NCBI RefSeq assembly: GCF_001189295.1
Contig: NZ_CP012159.1
Location: forward strand, 6,464,525-6,528,524
Direction of reading: 5' to 3'
From: Chondromyces crocatus
Lineage (GTDB): Bacteria; Myxococcota_A; Polyangia; Polyangiales; Polyangiaceae
Length of the DNA: 64,000 nucleotides
In this document: positions 25,725-36,153 of the stretch, piece after piece
Position numbering within the stretch: the stretch's first letter is position 1
How the letters are laid out: each line of letters starts with the position of its first letter
Notes under the pieces: generated by a model
The model's database searches: none
Told to the model about the DNA's origin: nothing
Seen by the model: only the letters and a program-made list of their open reading frames with translations
Translations under genes and position numbers: made by a program

Positions 25725-26772
25725 GTGGCCAGGAGATGCATCACAGCAGAGCGAAACGTTCGAGGAGCGCGACGTGGTCCGCCCTGATCGCCCTCGCGGC
25801 GTTCACCACGTTGCTCCCGGCGGCCTGCAAGACCGGGCGGGTCATGATCTATACCTGCCCTGAACCCTGCGAGACCTGCGACGACCCCTGTCATCCCTGC
25901 ATCGAGGCCAAGGGCGAGTGCGTGCCAGAGACGCTGTTCGGCTGGGTGGGTCCCGTGCTCCTGTGGGCTGGGCGGCGAGATCTGGAACCACCGCCGTGCC
26001 CGGAGCATGCGCCGACGCGCATGTACTACGGCTACGATGGCCTCACGATCGAGCGGGGCTGCCCGTCTTGCTCCTGTGGCCCCATCACGTGCATGCCTCC
26101 GAGCACCATGGCTGCGCGTGACCAGCCCGTCTGCACTGGTGATGGGCCGAGCGATGACGATCTGCACCTGCCCGTTCCTGAGACCTGGGATGGTGCGTGC
26201 CAGGACGTGCCTGCCATCGCCGAAGCCGACATGGCCGCGCTCGTCGCGTCGGAGGCGCGCGTGGGCGTCTGCAAGCCCAACCTCGGGATGGTGCCTGCGT
26301 CGGATGCCTTCGCCTGGGACTTCCACGCGATGGCCTGCGAGAGAAAGCGCATACCGCGCACCTGTCACGACGGCGTGCAGTGGTGCGCGCCCCAGGCCGA
26401 GGGGACTTTCGCCAGTGTGTCTATACCCGCGGAGATGAGCCGAATTGCCCTGCCGGCTATTCGAAGCGGCGCGTGTTCTTCGACGGGATCGACGGGTCCC
26501 TCGCGTGCTCCCCCTGCACGTGCGAAGCGCCTGCGGTCAGTGCCTGCGAAGGAATCCTGACGGCGTTCAGCGATCCGGAATGCAGCCAGGTGGTGACGCT
26601 CGCCAACGTGAGCCTCCAGCAGCCAGCGTGTTCGGATCAGGTGCAACCCGGGGGTCTGCGCAGCCTCTCGCTGAGCTGGCTCCTCGACGAACCTGGCGCC
26701 TGCACCCCACGCGGTGGGAGCCCGACCGGCAGGGTCGACGCCGAAGGCCCGACCACCTTCTGCTGCCTCTGA
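25721..26772 (+). pseudogene. Cys-rich lipoprotein, paralog 2, with a frameshift
   Basis: The ATG has GGAGG four bases upstream and overlaps the preceding stop. A lipobox (LPAAC) and the CPSCSCGP block match paralog 1. The reading frame used from 25721 turns into unrelated sequence after about 26404 and ends at 26560, while the frame one base back, from about 26401, continues the homology (FRQCVYTRGDEPNC, CSPCTCEAPAVSAC, TFCCL) to 26772. One G missing from the GGGG run at 26401-26404 would explain it. It may be a true mutation, a sequencing error or, less likely, programmed slippage. If repaired the product would be about 350 residues. Confidence 0.7.
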
Positions 26773-27275
26773 GAGGAGTTCGTCAGTCATCGCGCAGGAG
26801 GCTCGCCGGGTCACGCTGCGGCCTGATGTCAGCGCTGGAGTACGTCATCCGACGCAGCAGGCGTCGGGGCGCCACGACGCTTCACGGTGGTCCAGGTGTG
26901 CGGCAGACGACGACGCCTGCGCCTTGATTCTCCCATGCGCCCCGACCCGCAGAGCACCGCCCGAGTCCCGTTCGAGGATTGCTCACGTCATCGAGCAGCT
27001 CTCGTGCCCTGCGCCGGCGTGCCCCGTGAAGCGGAGCTGGCTCACGCCCACGACAAGCAAGCGCCTTGCACGAGGTGTTCCAGGCGATGCCCGATGGTCG
27101 TGCTTCTCGGCTCAGCGGAATGGCTTCCACGCTCGGTCGTCAGCCCCCTCGTGCTGGCGGGAGGAACTCACGCGCAGGTAACGCACGACGACACGGGCGC
27201 GGCTGTCGCGTGCTGACCCGTGATGGTCTCGTAACGGTCGAGAATCGCAGCGCTTCGAGGCGTGAAAGACACCTT

Positions 27276-28009
27276 CGTGGGGAGGAAACGAGTTCTCGTG
27301 CCAGTGAATTTGCTGTTCTGATCCGTCATTGCGCTCATCGAGCCAGCGGTTTTGCTTCTCTGGTCAGTGGTTGCGCTTCTCGTGACAGCGAATTTGCTTC
27401 GCTGGTCGGTGGTCGCGCTTCACGTGACAGCGAATTTGCTTCGCTGGTCGGTGGTTGCGCTTCACGTGACGTCGAAGGAACTTCGCTTGCCAGCGAACCG
27501 CGTTCACGTGACAGGGAACGTCCCTCATCCGACCCTGTGCGCAACCTTGCCTCAGCGAATGCTCGTTCACGTGACGTCGAACGCGCTTCACGTGCCGTCG
27601 AAGGAACTTCGCTTGGCAGGCAACGCCGTTCGCGTGACGTCGAACGCGCTTCACGTGCCGTCGAACGCGCTTCGCTTGGCAGGTAACGCCGTTCACGTGA
27701 CGTCGAACGAATTTCCCTCGGCAGCGAAGCGCATTCACGTGACAGGCTCTTCGCACCATCCTCCCGCATGCGCGAGCCTGCCTCACTGGTGTCGATTCAC
27801 GACTCAGCGAATGAATTTCGCTGAGCGTCGATCCGCCTTCACGTGCCGTCGAGCCGCCTTCACGTGACGTCGAACGAGTTTCACGTGCCGTCGAACGGAT
27901 TTCGCGTGGCGTCGAACGAGTTTCACGTGACGTCGAACGAACTTCGCCGAACGGCAAAGGCATTTCACGCGCCAGCAACCGCGCTTCACATGCCGTCGAG
28001 CATCCATCC
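27276..28009. repeat. Array of about 35 degenerate 21-bp tandem units
   Basis: Units of 21 bases follow one another without spacers and keep phase from 27276 to 28009, except for one 20-base unit at 27822-27841. The commonest form begins CGTGACGTCGAACG and ends TTCA or TTCG; a second form begins CTTGGCAGG or CTTGCCAGC. The unit joint makes CACGTG, and GACGTC recurs inside, so palindromes repeat every two helical turns. Both strands have partly open frames with seven-residue periodicity, but stops interrupt them and no start with a ribosome site is found, so it is treated as non-coding. It is poorer in GC than the flanks. Confidence 0.85.
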
Positions 28010-28459
28010 CTCGTCAGTCATCCAGACGCGACGCCACGCACCAGCTGACCCCCCCGCCAGAAAGCACTGGAGGCGAGGTGGAATACGCTGACCGTACGCC
28101 CGAGGACCGCGACGCGCTGCTCACGCTCCTCGAACGCACATGGTCCCAGGTGACCAGGAGCGGTCCGGCAGGGGTCACCTCTGCACCGATCCCCTCGGTC
28201 GCACAGCCCTTCGCCACGTGTTCGACTCGTCCAGACGAGCCCTTTTTCAAGGAGGAAGCGTCCGATTCGCGTCCCCATCACGTCGAACTCACCCTGGCTC
28301 TCTCTGGAGCCGAGGTCGCACACGCCAACGACACGCCCGCACCAACCTCCACGGGCACAGCGACCATCGCAACGTGATGCTCGTCCGCCCTGTGAAGGCT
28401 GGCCAGGATGCGAGGGAGGTATCGTTTCGCACGTGTTCACTCTGGAGATCGCACACATC
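28010..28459. other. Leader region of the RHS gene
   Basis: No gene is supported between the 21-bp array and the RHS start. A plus-strand frame opens at 28433 with GTG, but the signal peptide is better placed from 28460. The region presumably holds the RHS promoter; no box is proposed. Confidence 0.35.
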
Positions 28460-31400
28460 ATGCCGATGTCGGCCTCAAGCAGTCAGCATGCTTTCCGCTT
28501 CGTATCGGCTTCCTCGCCGCATACCCCTCGGCGCCGTCCCTTCCCCCGAGCGCTGCTTCTCCTCATCGCCGTGCTCGTCGTCGGCGCGTGCAGTGACGCG
28601 GGCTCTCTGCTCCTCTGGTCGAGCACCTCCCAGGCCCTCTGGGAGGCCTCCCCGAGCCCGCCGATCCCTCCGCTCCTGTGCCTTGGCCCTGACGACGGTC
28701 CCTCCCCGTTCCCGCCTGACCTCGCGCAGGGGCCCACCGCCGCAGCAGGCACCCTTCCAGGCTCCTTCTCGGTCACGAGCACGGGCGAGGCGACGTACAC
28801 GATCCCGGTTCCCACGCTGCCAGGCCGCGCCGGCGTCGAGCCTTCGCTCGCGATTGCCTACGACAGCGCGCTGGGCGAGGGGCTCCTCGGCATCGGCTTC
28901 CACCTGCAAGGCCTCTCGTCCGTCGATCGCTGCCCTCGTAACGTCGCGCAAGACGGTCACATCGCAGCCGTCCGGGATGCCGAGGACGACGCGCTGTGCC
29001 TCGATGGGCAACGGCTCGTCCCCGTGGACCCGCAGCCAGGACGGGCGCCGAGGGAGTACCGCACATTCCCGGACAGCTTCACGCGCGTCGAGGCCGACTT
29101 CGCGGAGAGCGAGGGGTGGCCGGCGGAGCGTGGGCCAAAGCGGCTGCGGGCACATAGCAAAGCGGGGCTGATCTACGAATACGGTGGAGAATCGTCGGGC
29201 CGGGTGCTCGCGCGGGAGCAGGTGGTGCGGTCGTGGCTGCTGACGCGGCTCAGCGACCGGGATGGCAACACGATGGAGGTGGTCTACCGGAATGACCTCC
29301 ACGCGAAGGGCTATACCGTCGAGCACGCGCCGCAGCGGCTCACGTACACCGGGCACCCGAGGGTGCCGGCCTCGCGCACGGTGGAGTTCACGTATGGGCC
29401 GCTGGAGTCGGCGGACGTACGCGTGCTCTACGCCCGCGGGATGGAGCTGCGCCGCTCGCTGAGCTTGCGCTCGATCCAGATGTTCGGGCCGGGGCAGGTG
29501 CTCGCCCGAGAGCTGCGCTTCGGTTACGGGCATGGGCCGGCGACGGGTCGTTTGCGGCTGGAGGCGGTCCGGGAGTGCGGGGGAGATGGGACGTGCAAGC
29601 CGCCGACGCGCTTCACCTGGCACACGGCTGGAGCGGCTGGGTACATGCAGCAGCAAACGCCTGTGGAGGTGCCGCTGTCGGAGCGCGGGACGCTGATGAC
29701 GATGGACGTCAGCGGCGATGGCCTCGACGACCTGGTGACGTCGGACATGGTGGTGGAGGCCGGCACGGAGCAGCCGATCACCCGCTGGTCAGTCGCGCTC
29801 AACCGGAGCCAGGAGTTGACGCCGGCATTCTTCGAGGCGGCCGCCTCCGGGCAGGAGCAGCCGCACTTCATCGACGGGGAGCCGCCGTACCAGCCGGAGC
29901 TGGGGACGCCGCTCGACTACGACCACGATGGCCGGATGGACCTGTTTCTGCACGATGTGCACGGGCAGGCGCTGACATGGGAAGTGCTGCTGTCGGATGG
30001 CGATGGGACGTTTACGCGGCGGGACACCGGCGTCCCGCGTCCCTTCACGATGGGCATGACGCCGGCTGGGTTGCGCAGCCCGGATGCGTCGACGCACCTG
30101 GTGGATGTCGACGGCGATGGGATGGTGGACCTGCTCCAGTGCTACCAGAGCGCGCACGAGCAGCTCTGGTATCTGCACCGCTGGACGGCGGCGGCAGGAG
30201 GCTTCGCGCCGCACGGGGATCGGGTGCATACGCTGACGCCGTACCCGTGCCACGCCGAGCTGCACGCGATCGATATCGACGCGGATGGGCGGGTGGACCT
30301 GGTGATGCAGGAGCTGGTCCTCGTCGGGAGCCAGGTGCGGGCAGGGTCGCAGTACGTCGCGTTCTCGTACGAGCTGTCCGATGGAGCGTGGACGCGCGCG
30401 CTGACGGGGCTGCGGCTGACGCCACCGGGTGACCGGGTGTTCTTCCTCGACGTCAACGGGGATGGGCTGCCCGATGCGGTGCAGAGCAACCGGGACGATG
30501 AGCAGCTGTACACGTCGATGAACACGGGCGCGGGCTTCGTGGATCCGGGGCCGAGCCTGGCGACGCCGACGCTCGGAGCCGCGAGGTTCGTTCGTTTCGC
30601 GTCGGTGCTCGATCACAACGCCGATGGGCGGCAAGACCTGCTGCTCGCGATGAGTGATGGGGGCTCGGAGTCGCTGCCCGCGTGGAAGGTGCTTCAGGCG
30701 ACGGGGAAGGTCGGGCCAGGGACGTTCGAGGTGGTCCATCCCGGGCTGCCGATGGGCATTGTGCTCCAGCAGGACGAGCTGCCCACGCCCGACCACCCGC
30801 TCACGCCGCGGGTCACCGATGTGAATGGGGATGGGGCGCAGGATCTGCTCTATGCGTTCAACAACCAGGTCCATGTGTTCGAGAATGTCCTCGGTCAGGA
30901 GGATCTGCTCGCGGCCGTGACGGACGGCATGAATGCGCATGACCCGGAGGACGCCGAGTACCTGCCCAACGTGCAGATCCGGTACGACCACCTGATCGAT
31001 CGTGCTCGGACGACGGCGGGCTTCGAGGACACGACGGGAATCCCGTCACCCGAGCAGCGCACCTACCGGCCTCTGGAGCACAGCGATGAGGACCAGTGCC
31101 GCTATCCGGTGCGGTGCGTGGTCGGGCATCGGCGGGTGGTGAGCGGCTATGTGCTCAACAATGGCGCGGACCGGCCGCGCACCTTTCAGGTGGCCTACCG
31201 CAATGGCCGCCACCATCGCCTGGGCCGCGGGTTTCTGGGGTTCGGGACGAGGATCGTGCGTGACCTCGACACCGGCGCGGGGACGGCAGAGTTCTACGAC
31301 AACGTCACGTTTGATGGGGCGTTCCAGGCCTTTCCCTTCCGAGGGCAGGTGCAGCGATCGTGGCGCTGGAGCCCGAGCTTGCCGCTGGACGCGCACAGCG

Positions 31401-34400
31401 CAGAGCCGGTGTCGGTCGAGCTGCTGACGACGCGGAGCTACCCGGCGCTGATCCCCACGCAGGCGGGGACGTACTTCACGCTCTCGCTGCTGGAGGGGAA
31501 GAGCCGTCATCAGGGCACGTTCTCGCCGGGGAGTGGAAAGACGCTCGAAGAAGCCGTGCGCGCTCTGGAGGGGGATCTCGCCTCGCGGATGAGCGACACG
31601 CTGCGCACCGTCAGCGACTTCGATCTCTACGGGAACATCCTCGCCGAGCAGACGCAGACTGACGGCGTCGACCTCGAACTCTCGGTGACACGCACCTTCG
31701 AGAACGACCCGCTCTCCTGGCGCCTCGGCGAGCTGACGCGAGAGACGACGTGCAGCAAGGCGGGCGGCGAGACCCAGTGCCGGGTGATGCACCGAAGCTA
31801 TGACGCGCGCGGGCATGTGCGCCTGGAACGCGTTGGGGGCGAGCCCTTCGACCCGGAGATGCAGCTCGATGTCTGGTTCTCCCGGGACGCGCTGGGCAAC
31901 ATCCACAGCACCCGGTCGCGCGACGGGACGGGGCAGGTACGGGCGACCTGCACCAGCTACGACGCGCTGGGCTTGATGCCCCATGCGCACCGCAACCTGG
32001 AGGGCCACCAGAGCTACACGCGCTACGACCCAGCACTGGGCGTGCTGCGCGCGTCGGTGGACCCCAACGGTCTGGTGAGCCGCTGGGCCTACGATGGTTT
32101 CGGCCGGGTGACGCTGGAGAGCCTCCCAGGGCGCATGCCCACGTCCATCCGGCGTACGTGGACGAAGGACGGTGGAGCGGCTGGCAACGCCTGGAACCTG
32201 AAGGTTCGCACCTCCTCGGTGGGCGGCCAGGACGAGACCGTGCAGTTCGATGGTCTCGGGCGTGAAGTGCGCTGGTGGTGGCAAGCGCTCGACGTGGGGG
32301 CAGAGCAAGCGCCGCGGATGATGCAGGAGGTCGGCTTCGATGCGCGGGGCGAGCACCTCGCCTGGCGCTCGCTGCCGATCGCGGATCCTGCACCACCAGG
32401 CAGCGTGCAGCTCCGGGAAACGTGGTCCTACGACGGAATGGGGCGGGTGCTCCGGCACGTCACGCCGTGGGGGGCGGAGACGACGCACGAGTATGTCGGG
32501 CGGGACGAGGTCATCACCGCGCCTGGGCAGGCCGTCACCCGCATCGCCAGTGATCCGCTCGGCAGGCCCATGGCGGTGGGCGATCCTGAAGGTGGCGGCA
32601 CCCGCTACACCTACGGTCCCTTCGGCGGGCTGCGGACGGTGACCACGCCTGCTGGCGCCACGACGTTGACCGAGCGCGATGCCTTCGGTCGGGTGCGACG
32701 GCAGCTGAGTCCGGACCGGGGGGTCTCCACAGCCCACTACGACGGCTATGGGCAGAAGATCTCGTCGCTCGATGCGGCAGGACGCGAGGTCACGACCAGC
32801 TACGACACGCTGGGTCGGATCTACAGGCAGGTCGACGAGGACGGCGTCACCGAGTTCCGGTGGGATGACGCGCAGCATGGGATCGGACAGCTCGCGCTGG
32901 TGGTCAGCCCGGGGGGCCATCGGCTGCGCTATGGGTTCGACCACGTCGGACGACCAGCGACGACGACGCTGGAACTCGGCGGCGAAAGCTTCACCAGCCG
33001 GCTGTCCTACGATCTCAGCGGGCGGCTCAAGCGGATCGAGTACCCGAGCGCGCCGGGGATCGGCAGCTTCGCTGTCGAGCGGGAGTACGATCCATATGGG
33101 CGGCTGCGGGCACTGAAGGACGCAGGATCGGGCGCGGAGTTCTGGCGGGCAACGGCCATCGATGCAGGGAACCGGATCACGCGGGAGCGCTTCGGTGGGG
33201 GGACGGCCACGACGCTCCGCACGTTCGATGCGGCACGGGAACGGGTGAGCCGCATCGAGACGCAGGCGTCGGGCGTGCATGTCCAGCAGCTCTCCTACCT
33301 CTGGAACGATCGCCGCAAGCTCGTCGAACGCTCCGATGGCATCCACGCCAACGTCGAGCGCTTCCGTTACGATCTCCTGGACCGGCTGACGTGTGCGCAG
33401 TTCGGGCTGATCAACGCCGCCCTCTGCCAGCGTCCGTTCACCTACGGACCCGACGGCAACCTGCTTCAGAAGCCCGGCGTCGGCGCTTACGAGTACGACC
33501 CGGCGCAGCCCCACGCCGTCGCCCGGGCTGGTGGCGCCTTCTATGGCTACGATGCCGTCGGCAACCAGACCTCGCGACCCGGCGCGACCATCGCCTACAC
33601 CGCGTTCGACCTACCGAAGCGGATCGCGCTCACCAGCGGCGACACCGTCGACTTCGAGTACGACGGCCTCCAGCAGCGGGTGCGCAAGACCACGGCGACG
33701 CAGGAGGTCGTTTCCTTCGGTGAGCTGTATGAGCGGGTGACCGATGTCGTCACGGGGGCCGTCGAGCATCGCTACCATGTCCGCAACGACGAGCGCGTCA
33801 TCTCTCTGGTACGGCGCTCGGCAGCACAGGGCACGCGCACGCTGCACGTCCATGCCGACCACCTCGGGTCCATCGATGTGCTCACCGACGGCATGACCGG
33901 GACCGTCGCTGAGCAGCGCAGCTACGATGCCTTCGGAGCACCGCGCCACCCGGACTGGGGCTCGGGGCAGACGGCGTCACCCCACGAGCTGTCCTCGCTG
34001 GGCTTCACCGGGCACGAGGCAGACCTCGACCTCGGCCTCGTGAACATGAAGGGCCGCATCTACGACCCGAAGCTCGGCCAGTTCCTCACGCCGGATCCAC
34101 TCGTGCCGCGACCTCTCTTCGGGCAGAGCTGGAACGCGTACTCCTACGTACTCAACAGCCCGCTGTCGCTGGTCGATCCCAGTGGGTTTCAAGAGCAGCC
34201 ACCTGCAACGGAAGACGGATGCTCGCAGGGCTGCACCGTCTGGGTGTTCGGTCCCCCGCGCGAGCCGAAGCCGCCCGCGCCGCCCAAGGTCGTCGAGGGC
34301 AACTTGGAGGAAGCCGCGGGCGCTGGTTCGACGCAGACGCCGGTGGATGTCGGGACCTCCGGGGTCCGCGGTGGGTGGAGCCCCCAGCTCCCGGCCACGT

Positions 34401-35131
34401 TGCAGGCCCTGGGTCGCGGCGACGCCATCGCTCGGCGCATCATGGATGGCGTCCGCATAGGCATGGCCAGGATGCTGCTGGAGTCTGCCAAGCTCGGCAT
34501 CCTGGGTGGCGCCAGTCGCGTCTACGTCGCGTACACGACGATCACGGCCGCCTGGAATGGCTACAAGGAGAGCGGGATCCCCGGCGCCCTCGATGCCGTC
34601 AATCCCGCCAGCCAGATGGTCGAAGCCGGCGTGGAGGCCTACGAGGCCGCCGCCGCGGAGGACTGGGAATCCGCGGGCGCCAGCTTGTTCAAAGCCGGGT
34701 CGATCGGCATGTCTATCCTGGCCACCGCTGTTGGGGTGGGTGGAGCGCTCACCGCCACCGTAGGGTCCACAGCAAAGGCGGCAGGAAGAGCAGGGGCGAG
34801 GCCCACAGGGGGTGTACCGAATCCGCACGGTAGCCGGGGGGGGCCGGCCCACCGAGCGACGATTGAGCGGCGTATCGACGAACTCAGGACCCAAGGCCAT
34901 CAACACGTTGGCGGAGGGTCCCTACCAGAAGAAGTGATCCCGACACCGGGTGGGTCGAAAACATTCCGACGCCCTGACATCACGATGCTTGCCCCGGATG
35001 GCAGAATGTACCGGGAGAACGTCGGCCGAAGCGCAAACGGGGGCCATCCCGTTGCACGTGAGCTACGAGCCTTGGATGATATTGAGGCGGCGACAGGCCA
35101 GCGACCTGGCTACACTCCTTACGATCGGTGA
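28460..35131 (+). CDS. SpvB/RHS-repeat lipoprotein with toxin-like C-terminal tip (2223 aa)
   Basis: The ATG at 28460 gives a basic N-terminus and a hydrophobic run ending VVGAC (Cys44); GTG 28433 and ATG 28466 are alternatives. Next come an SpvB-type beginning (TYTIPVPTLPGRAGVEPSL), FG-GAP/VCBS-like repeats with DxNGDGxxD (about 400-800), a long YD-repeat region, and the RHS core end GRIYDPKLGQFLTPDPL with NSPLSLVDPSG. After it about 300 residues vary: an Ala-rich, possibly membrane-crossing stretch, then a final 100 residues (KTFRRPDITML, YRENVGRS, PVARELRALDDIE) that look like a small nuclease-type toxin. The lower GC of the last 300 bases fits tip exchange. The shell would encapsulate the toxin at the cell surface. 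Confidence 0.88.
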   Translation: MPMSASSSQHAFRFVSASSPHTPRRRPFPRALLLLIAVLVVGACSDAGSLLLWSSTSQALWEASPSPPIPPLLCLGPDDGPSPFPPDLAQGPTAAAGTLPGSFSVTSTGEATYTIPVPTLPGRAGVEPSLAIAYDSALGEGLLGIGFHLQGLSSVDRCPRNVAQDGHIAAVRDAEDDALCLDGQRLVPVDPQPGRAPREYRTFPDSFTRVEADFAESEGWPAERGPKRLRAHSKAGLIYEYGGESSGRVLAREQVVRSWLLTRLSDRDGNTMEVVYRNDLHAKGYTVEHAPQRLTYTGHPRVPASRTVEFTYGPLESADVRVLYARGMELRRSLSLRSIQMFGPGQVLARELRFGYGHGPATGRLRLEAVRECGGDGTCKPPTRFTWHTAGAAGYMQQQTPVEVPLSERGTLMTMDVSGDGLDDLVTSDMVVEAGTEQPITRWSVALNRSQELTPAFFEAAASGQEQPHFIDGEPPYQPELGTPLDYDHDGRMDLFLHDVHGQALTWEVLLSDGDGTFTRRDTGVPRPFTMGMTPAGLRSPDASTHLVDVDGDGMVDLLQCYQSAHEQLWYLHRWTAAAGGFAPHGDRVHTLTPYPCHAELHAIDIDADGRVDLVMQELVLVGSQVRAGSQYVAFSYELSDGAWTRALTGLRLTPPGDRVFFLDVNGDGLPDAVQSNRDDEQLYTSMNTGAGFVDPGPSLATPTLGAARFVRFASVLDHNADGRQDLLLAMSDGGSESLPAWKVLQATGKVGPGTFEVVHPGLPMGIVLQQDELPTPDHPLTPRVTDVNGDGAQDLLYAFNNQVHVFENVLGQEDLLAAVTDGMNAHDPEDAEYLPNVQIRYDHLIDRARTTAGFEDTTGIPSPEQRTYRPLEHSDEDQCRYPVRCVVGHRRVVSGYVLNNGADRPRTFQVAYRNGRHHRLGRGFLGFGTRIVRDLDTGAGTAEFYDNVTFDGAFQAFPFRGQVQRSWRWSPSLPLDAHSAEPVSVELLTTRSYPALIPTQAGTYFTLSLLEGKSRHQGTFSPGSGKTLEEAVRALEGDLASRMSDTLRTVSDFDLYGNILAEQTQTDGVDLELSVTRTFENDPLSWRLGELTRETTCSKAGGETQCRVMHRSYDARGHVRLERVGGEPFDPEMQLDVWFSRDALGNIHSTRSRDGTGQVRATCTSYDALGLMPHAHRNLEGHQSYTRYDPALGVLRASVDPNGLVSRWAYDGFGRVTLESLPGRMPTSIRRTWTKDGGAAGNAWNLKVRTSSVGGQDETVQFDGLGREVRWWWQALDVGAEQAPRMMQEVGFDARGEHLAWRSLPIADPAPPGSVQLRETWSYDGMGRVLRHVTPWGAETTHEYVGRDEVITAPGQAVTRIASDPLGRPMAVGDPEGGGTRYTYGPFGGLRTVTTPAGATTLTERDAFGRVRRQLSPDRGVSTAHYDGYGQKISSLDAAGREVTTSYDTLGRIYRQVDEDGVTEFRWDDAQHGIGQLALVVSPGGHRLRYGFDHVGRPATTTLELGGESFTSRLSYDLSGRLKRIEYPSAPGIGSFAVEREYDPYGRLRALKDAGSGAEFWRATAIDAGNRITRERFGGGTATTLRTFDAARERVSRIETQASGVHVQQLSYLWNDRRKLVERSDGIHANVERFRYDLLDRLTCAQFGLINAALCQRPFTYGPDGNLLQKPGVGAYEYDPAQPHAVARAGGAFYGYDAVGNQTSRPGATIAYTAFDLPKRIALTSGDTVDFEYDGLQQRVRKTTATQEVVSFGELYERVTDVVTGAVEHRYHVRNDERVISLVRRSAAQGTRTLHVHADHLGSIDVLTDGMTGTVAEQRSYDAFGAPRHPDWGSGQTASPHELSSLGFTGHEADLDLGLVNMKGRIYDPKLGQFLTPDPLVPRPLFGQSWNAYSYVLNSPLSLVDPSGFQEQPPATEDGCSQGCTVWVFGPPREPKPPAPPKVVEGNLEEAAGAGSTQTPVDVGTSGVRGGWSPQLPATLQALGRGDAIARRIMDGVRIGMARMLLESAKLGILGGASRVYVAYTTITAAWNGYKESGIPGALDAVNPASQMVEAGVEAYEAAAAEDWESAGASLFKAGSIGMSILATAVGVGGALTATVGSTAKAAGRAGARPTGGVPNPHGSRGGPAHRATIERRIDELRTQGHQHVGGGSLPEEVIPTPGGSKTFRRPDITMLAPDGRMYRENVGRSANGGHPVARELRALDDIEAATGQRPGYTPYDR

Positions 35132-35138
35132 GGCACCA

Positions 35139-35699
35139 GTGGCATCGAAGTCGAAACAGGCATTCATACTTCCGGACGAGTTCTTTGCCCTTCTCGCAGA
35201 GCTCACGTCGTCGATGAACCTGGTCGTGGTGCTGCAGCGTAGACGCAGCTTGCGTGAAGCTTGGGATGGGGACCGTCATGCGTTGGCTGGCACAGTTCGC
35301 GTATTTCTTGCGGTTGCGGGGACAGTCGACAGTGGTTCGCTGACCGATGAGTCCGCGCCTTCGCGGCTTGGTTGGGTCATGGCTGACGTTCCGAACATTG
35401 AAGACGAGAAGCTGTTCGCCATTCAGGTTGGCGCGCGTGGTGATTGGTTTGACAAGGCAACTGGAATGGTGTGTGAGAACAACGAAGCATTGAAACAATT
35501 CGGCAGGGTTTGGAAGAAATTCGCACAGAGACTCCGCTTTCCGACGCGAGCGCGCAACATGACGACTGAAGCGGAGTCGTCCTATGCATCAATAGGCTAC
35601 AGCGCCGGTGCGGCAGATTGGTTCCGTCACGGCAACAGGCTCAGGCAGCGCGGAGTGGAGAATATCGAATTTCTGATTCCTGAAACCATGAGCGGATGA
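35139..35699 (+). CDS. Probable immunity protein for the RHS tip (186 aa)
   Basis: The GTG at 35139 lies eight bases after the RHS stop and has GAGG five bases upstream; the frame is open further back inside the RHS gene but those codons are shadow. The protein is soluble, with no signal or membrane segment, and its sequence (ILPDEFFALLAELTSSMN; RLGWVMADVPNIEDEKLFAI) belongs to no family recognised here. Position directly after a toxin-tipped RHS gene, small size and a base composition poorer in GC than the surroundings are the usual marks of a cognate immunity gene. The assignment rests on context. Confidence 0.7.
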   Translation: MASKSKQAFILPDEFFALLAELTSSMNLVVVLQRRRSLREAWDGDRHALAGTVRVFLAVAGTVDSGSLTDESAPSRLGWVMADVPNIEDEKLFAIQVGARGDWFDKATGMVCENNEALKQFGRVWKKFAQRLRFPTRARNMTTEAESSYASIGYSAGAADWFRHGNRLRQRGVENIEFLIPETMSG

Positions 35700-35752
35700 T
35701 CGTCGCGAGCGCCTCGACAGCGGGGTGCATGATGGGCTGTCCAAACACCACG

Positions 35753-35990
35753 GCTGGCGCTCGCTGGTTATCGGGACGAGGTCATCACGGCGCCCGGGCA
35801 GGCGGTCACCCGCATCGCTGGCGCTCCGCTCGGCAGGCCGATGGCGGTGGATGATCCCGAGGGGGGGATCATCCGGTACACCTACGGTCCCTTCGGGGGG
35901 CTGCGCACGGCGACCACACCCGCTGGTGCCGTGACGCTGACCGAGCGTGATGCGTTTGGCCGCGTTCGACGAGAGGTGAGCCCGGACCGC
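35753..35990 (+). pseudogene. RHS core fragment, decayed copy
   Basis: The DNA closely matches two blocks of the RHS gene, around 32364 (TGGCGCTCGCTG) and around 32505-32720, joined by a deletion of about 130 bp. It encodes the YD-repeat piece GGIIRYTYGPFGGLRTATTP and LTERDAFGRVRREVSPDR. It has no start, no end and no intact frame, so it is a displaced remnant of an RHS gene. Confidence 0.8.
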
Positions 35991-36153
35991 GAGGAACTTC
36001 GTCAAGGACTTCTTGGCAGCGTGCCTGACCGGTGCCTGTGCGGACACGAGACGCGCGGCGCAGGCAGCTATGGCTGGACGCTACTTGCCCTTGACGAGTG
36101 GATGCCCCTCTTCGAAATCCCAGACGCCAGCGGCTGGCCAGGCTCTGACGACG

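Noticed and set aside
27364..27978. A 204-codon minus-strand frame with seven-residue repeats inside the 21-bp array
   Set aside because: A 21-bp repeat gives seven-residue periodicity in every frame. No ribosome site was found, and other frames of the array look equally open.
27276..28009. CRISPR array
   Set aside because: The units are contiguous and degenerate with no unique spacers, and no cas gene is present anywhere in the window.
36013..36153. Coding sequence before the AAA-ATPase fragment in the same frame
   Set aside because: The 47 codons before the ATPase block do not continue the family and look like random joined sequence.
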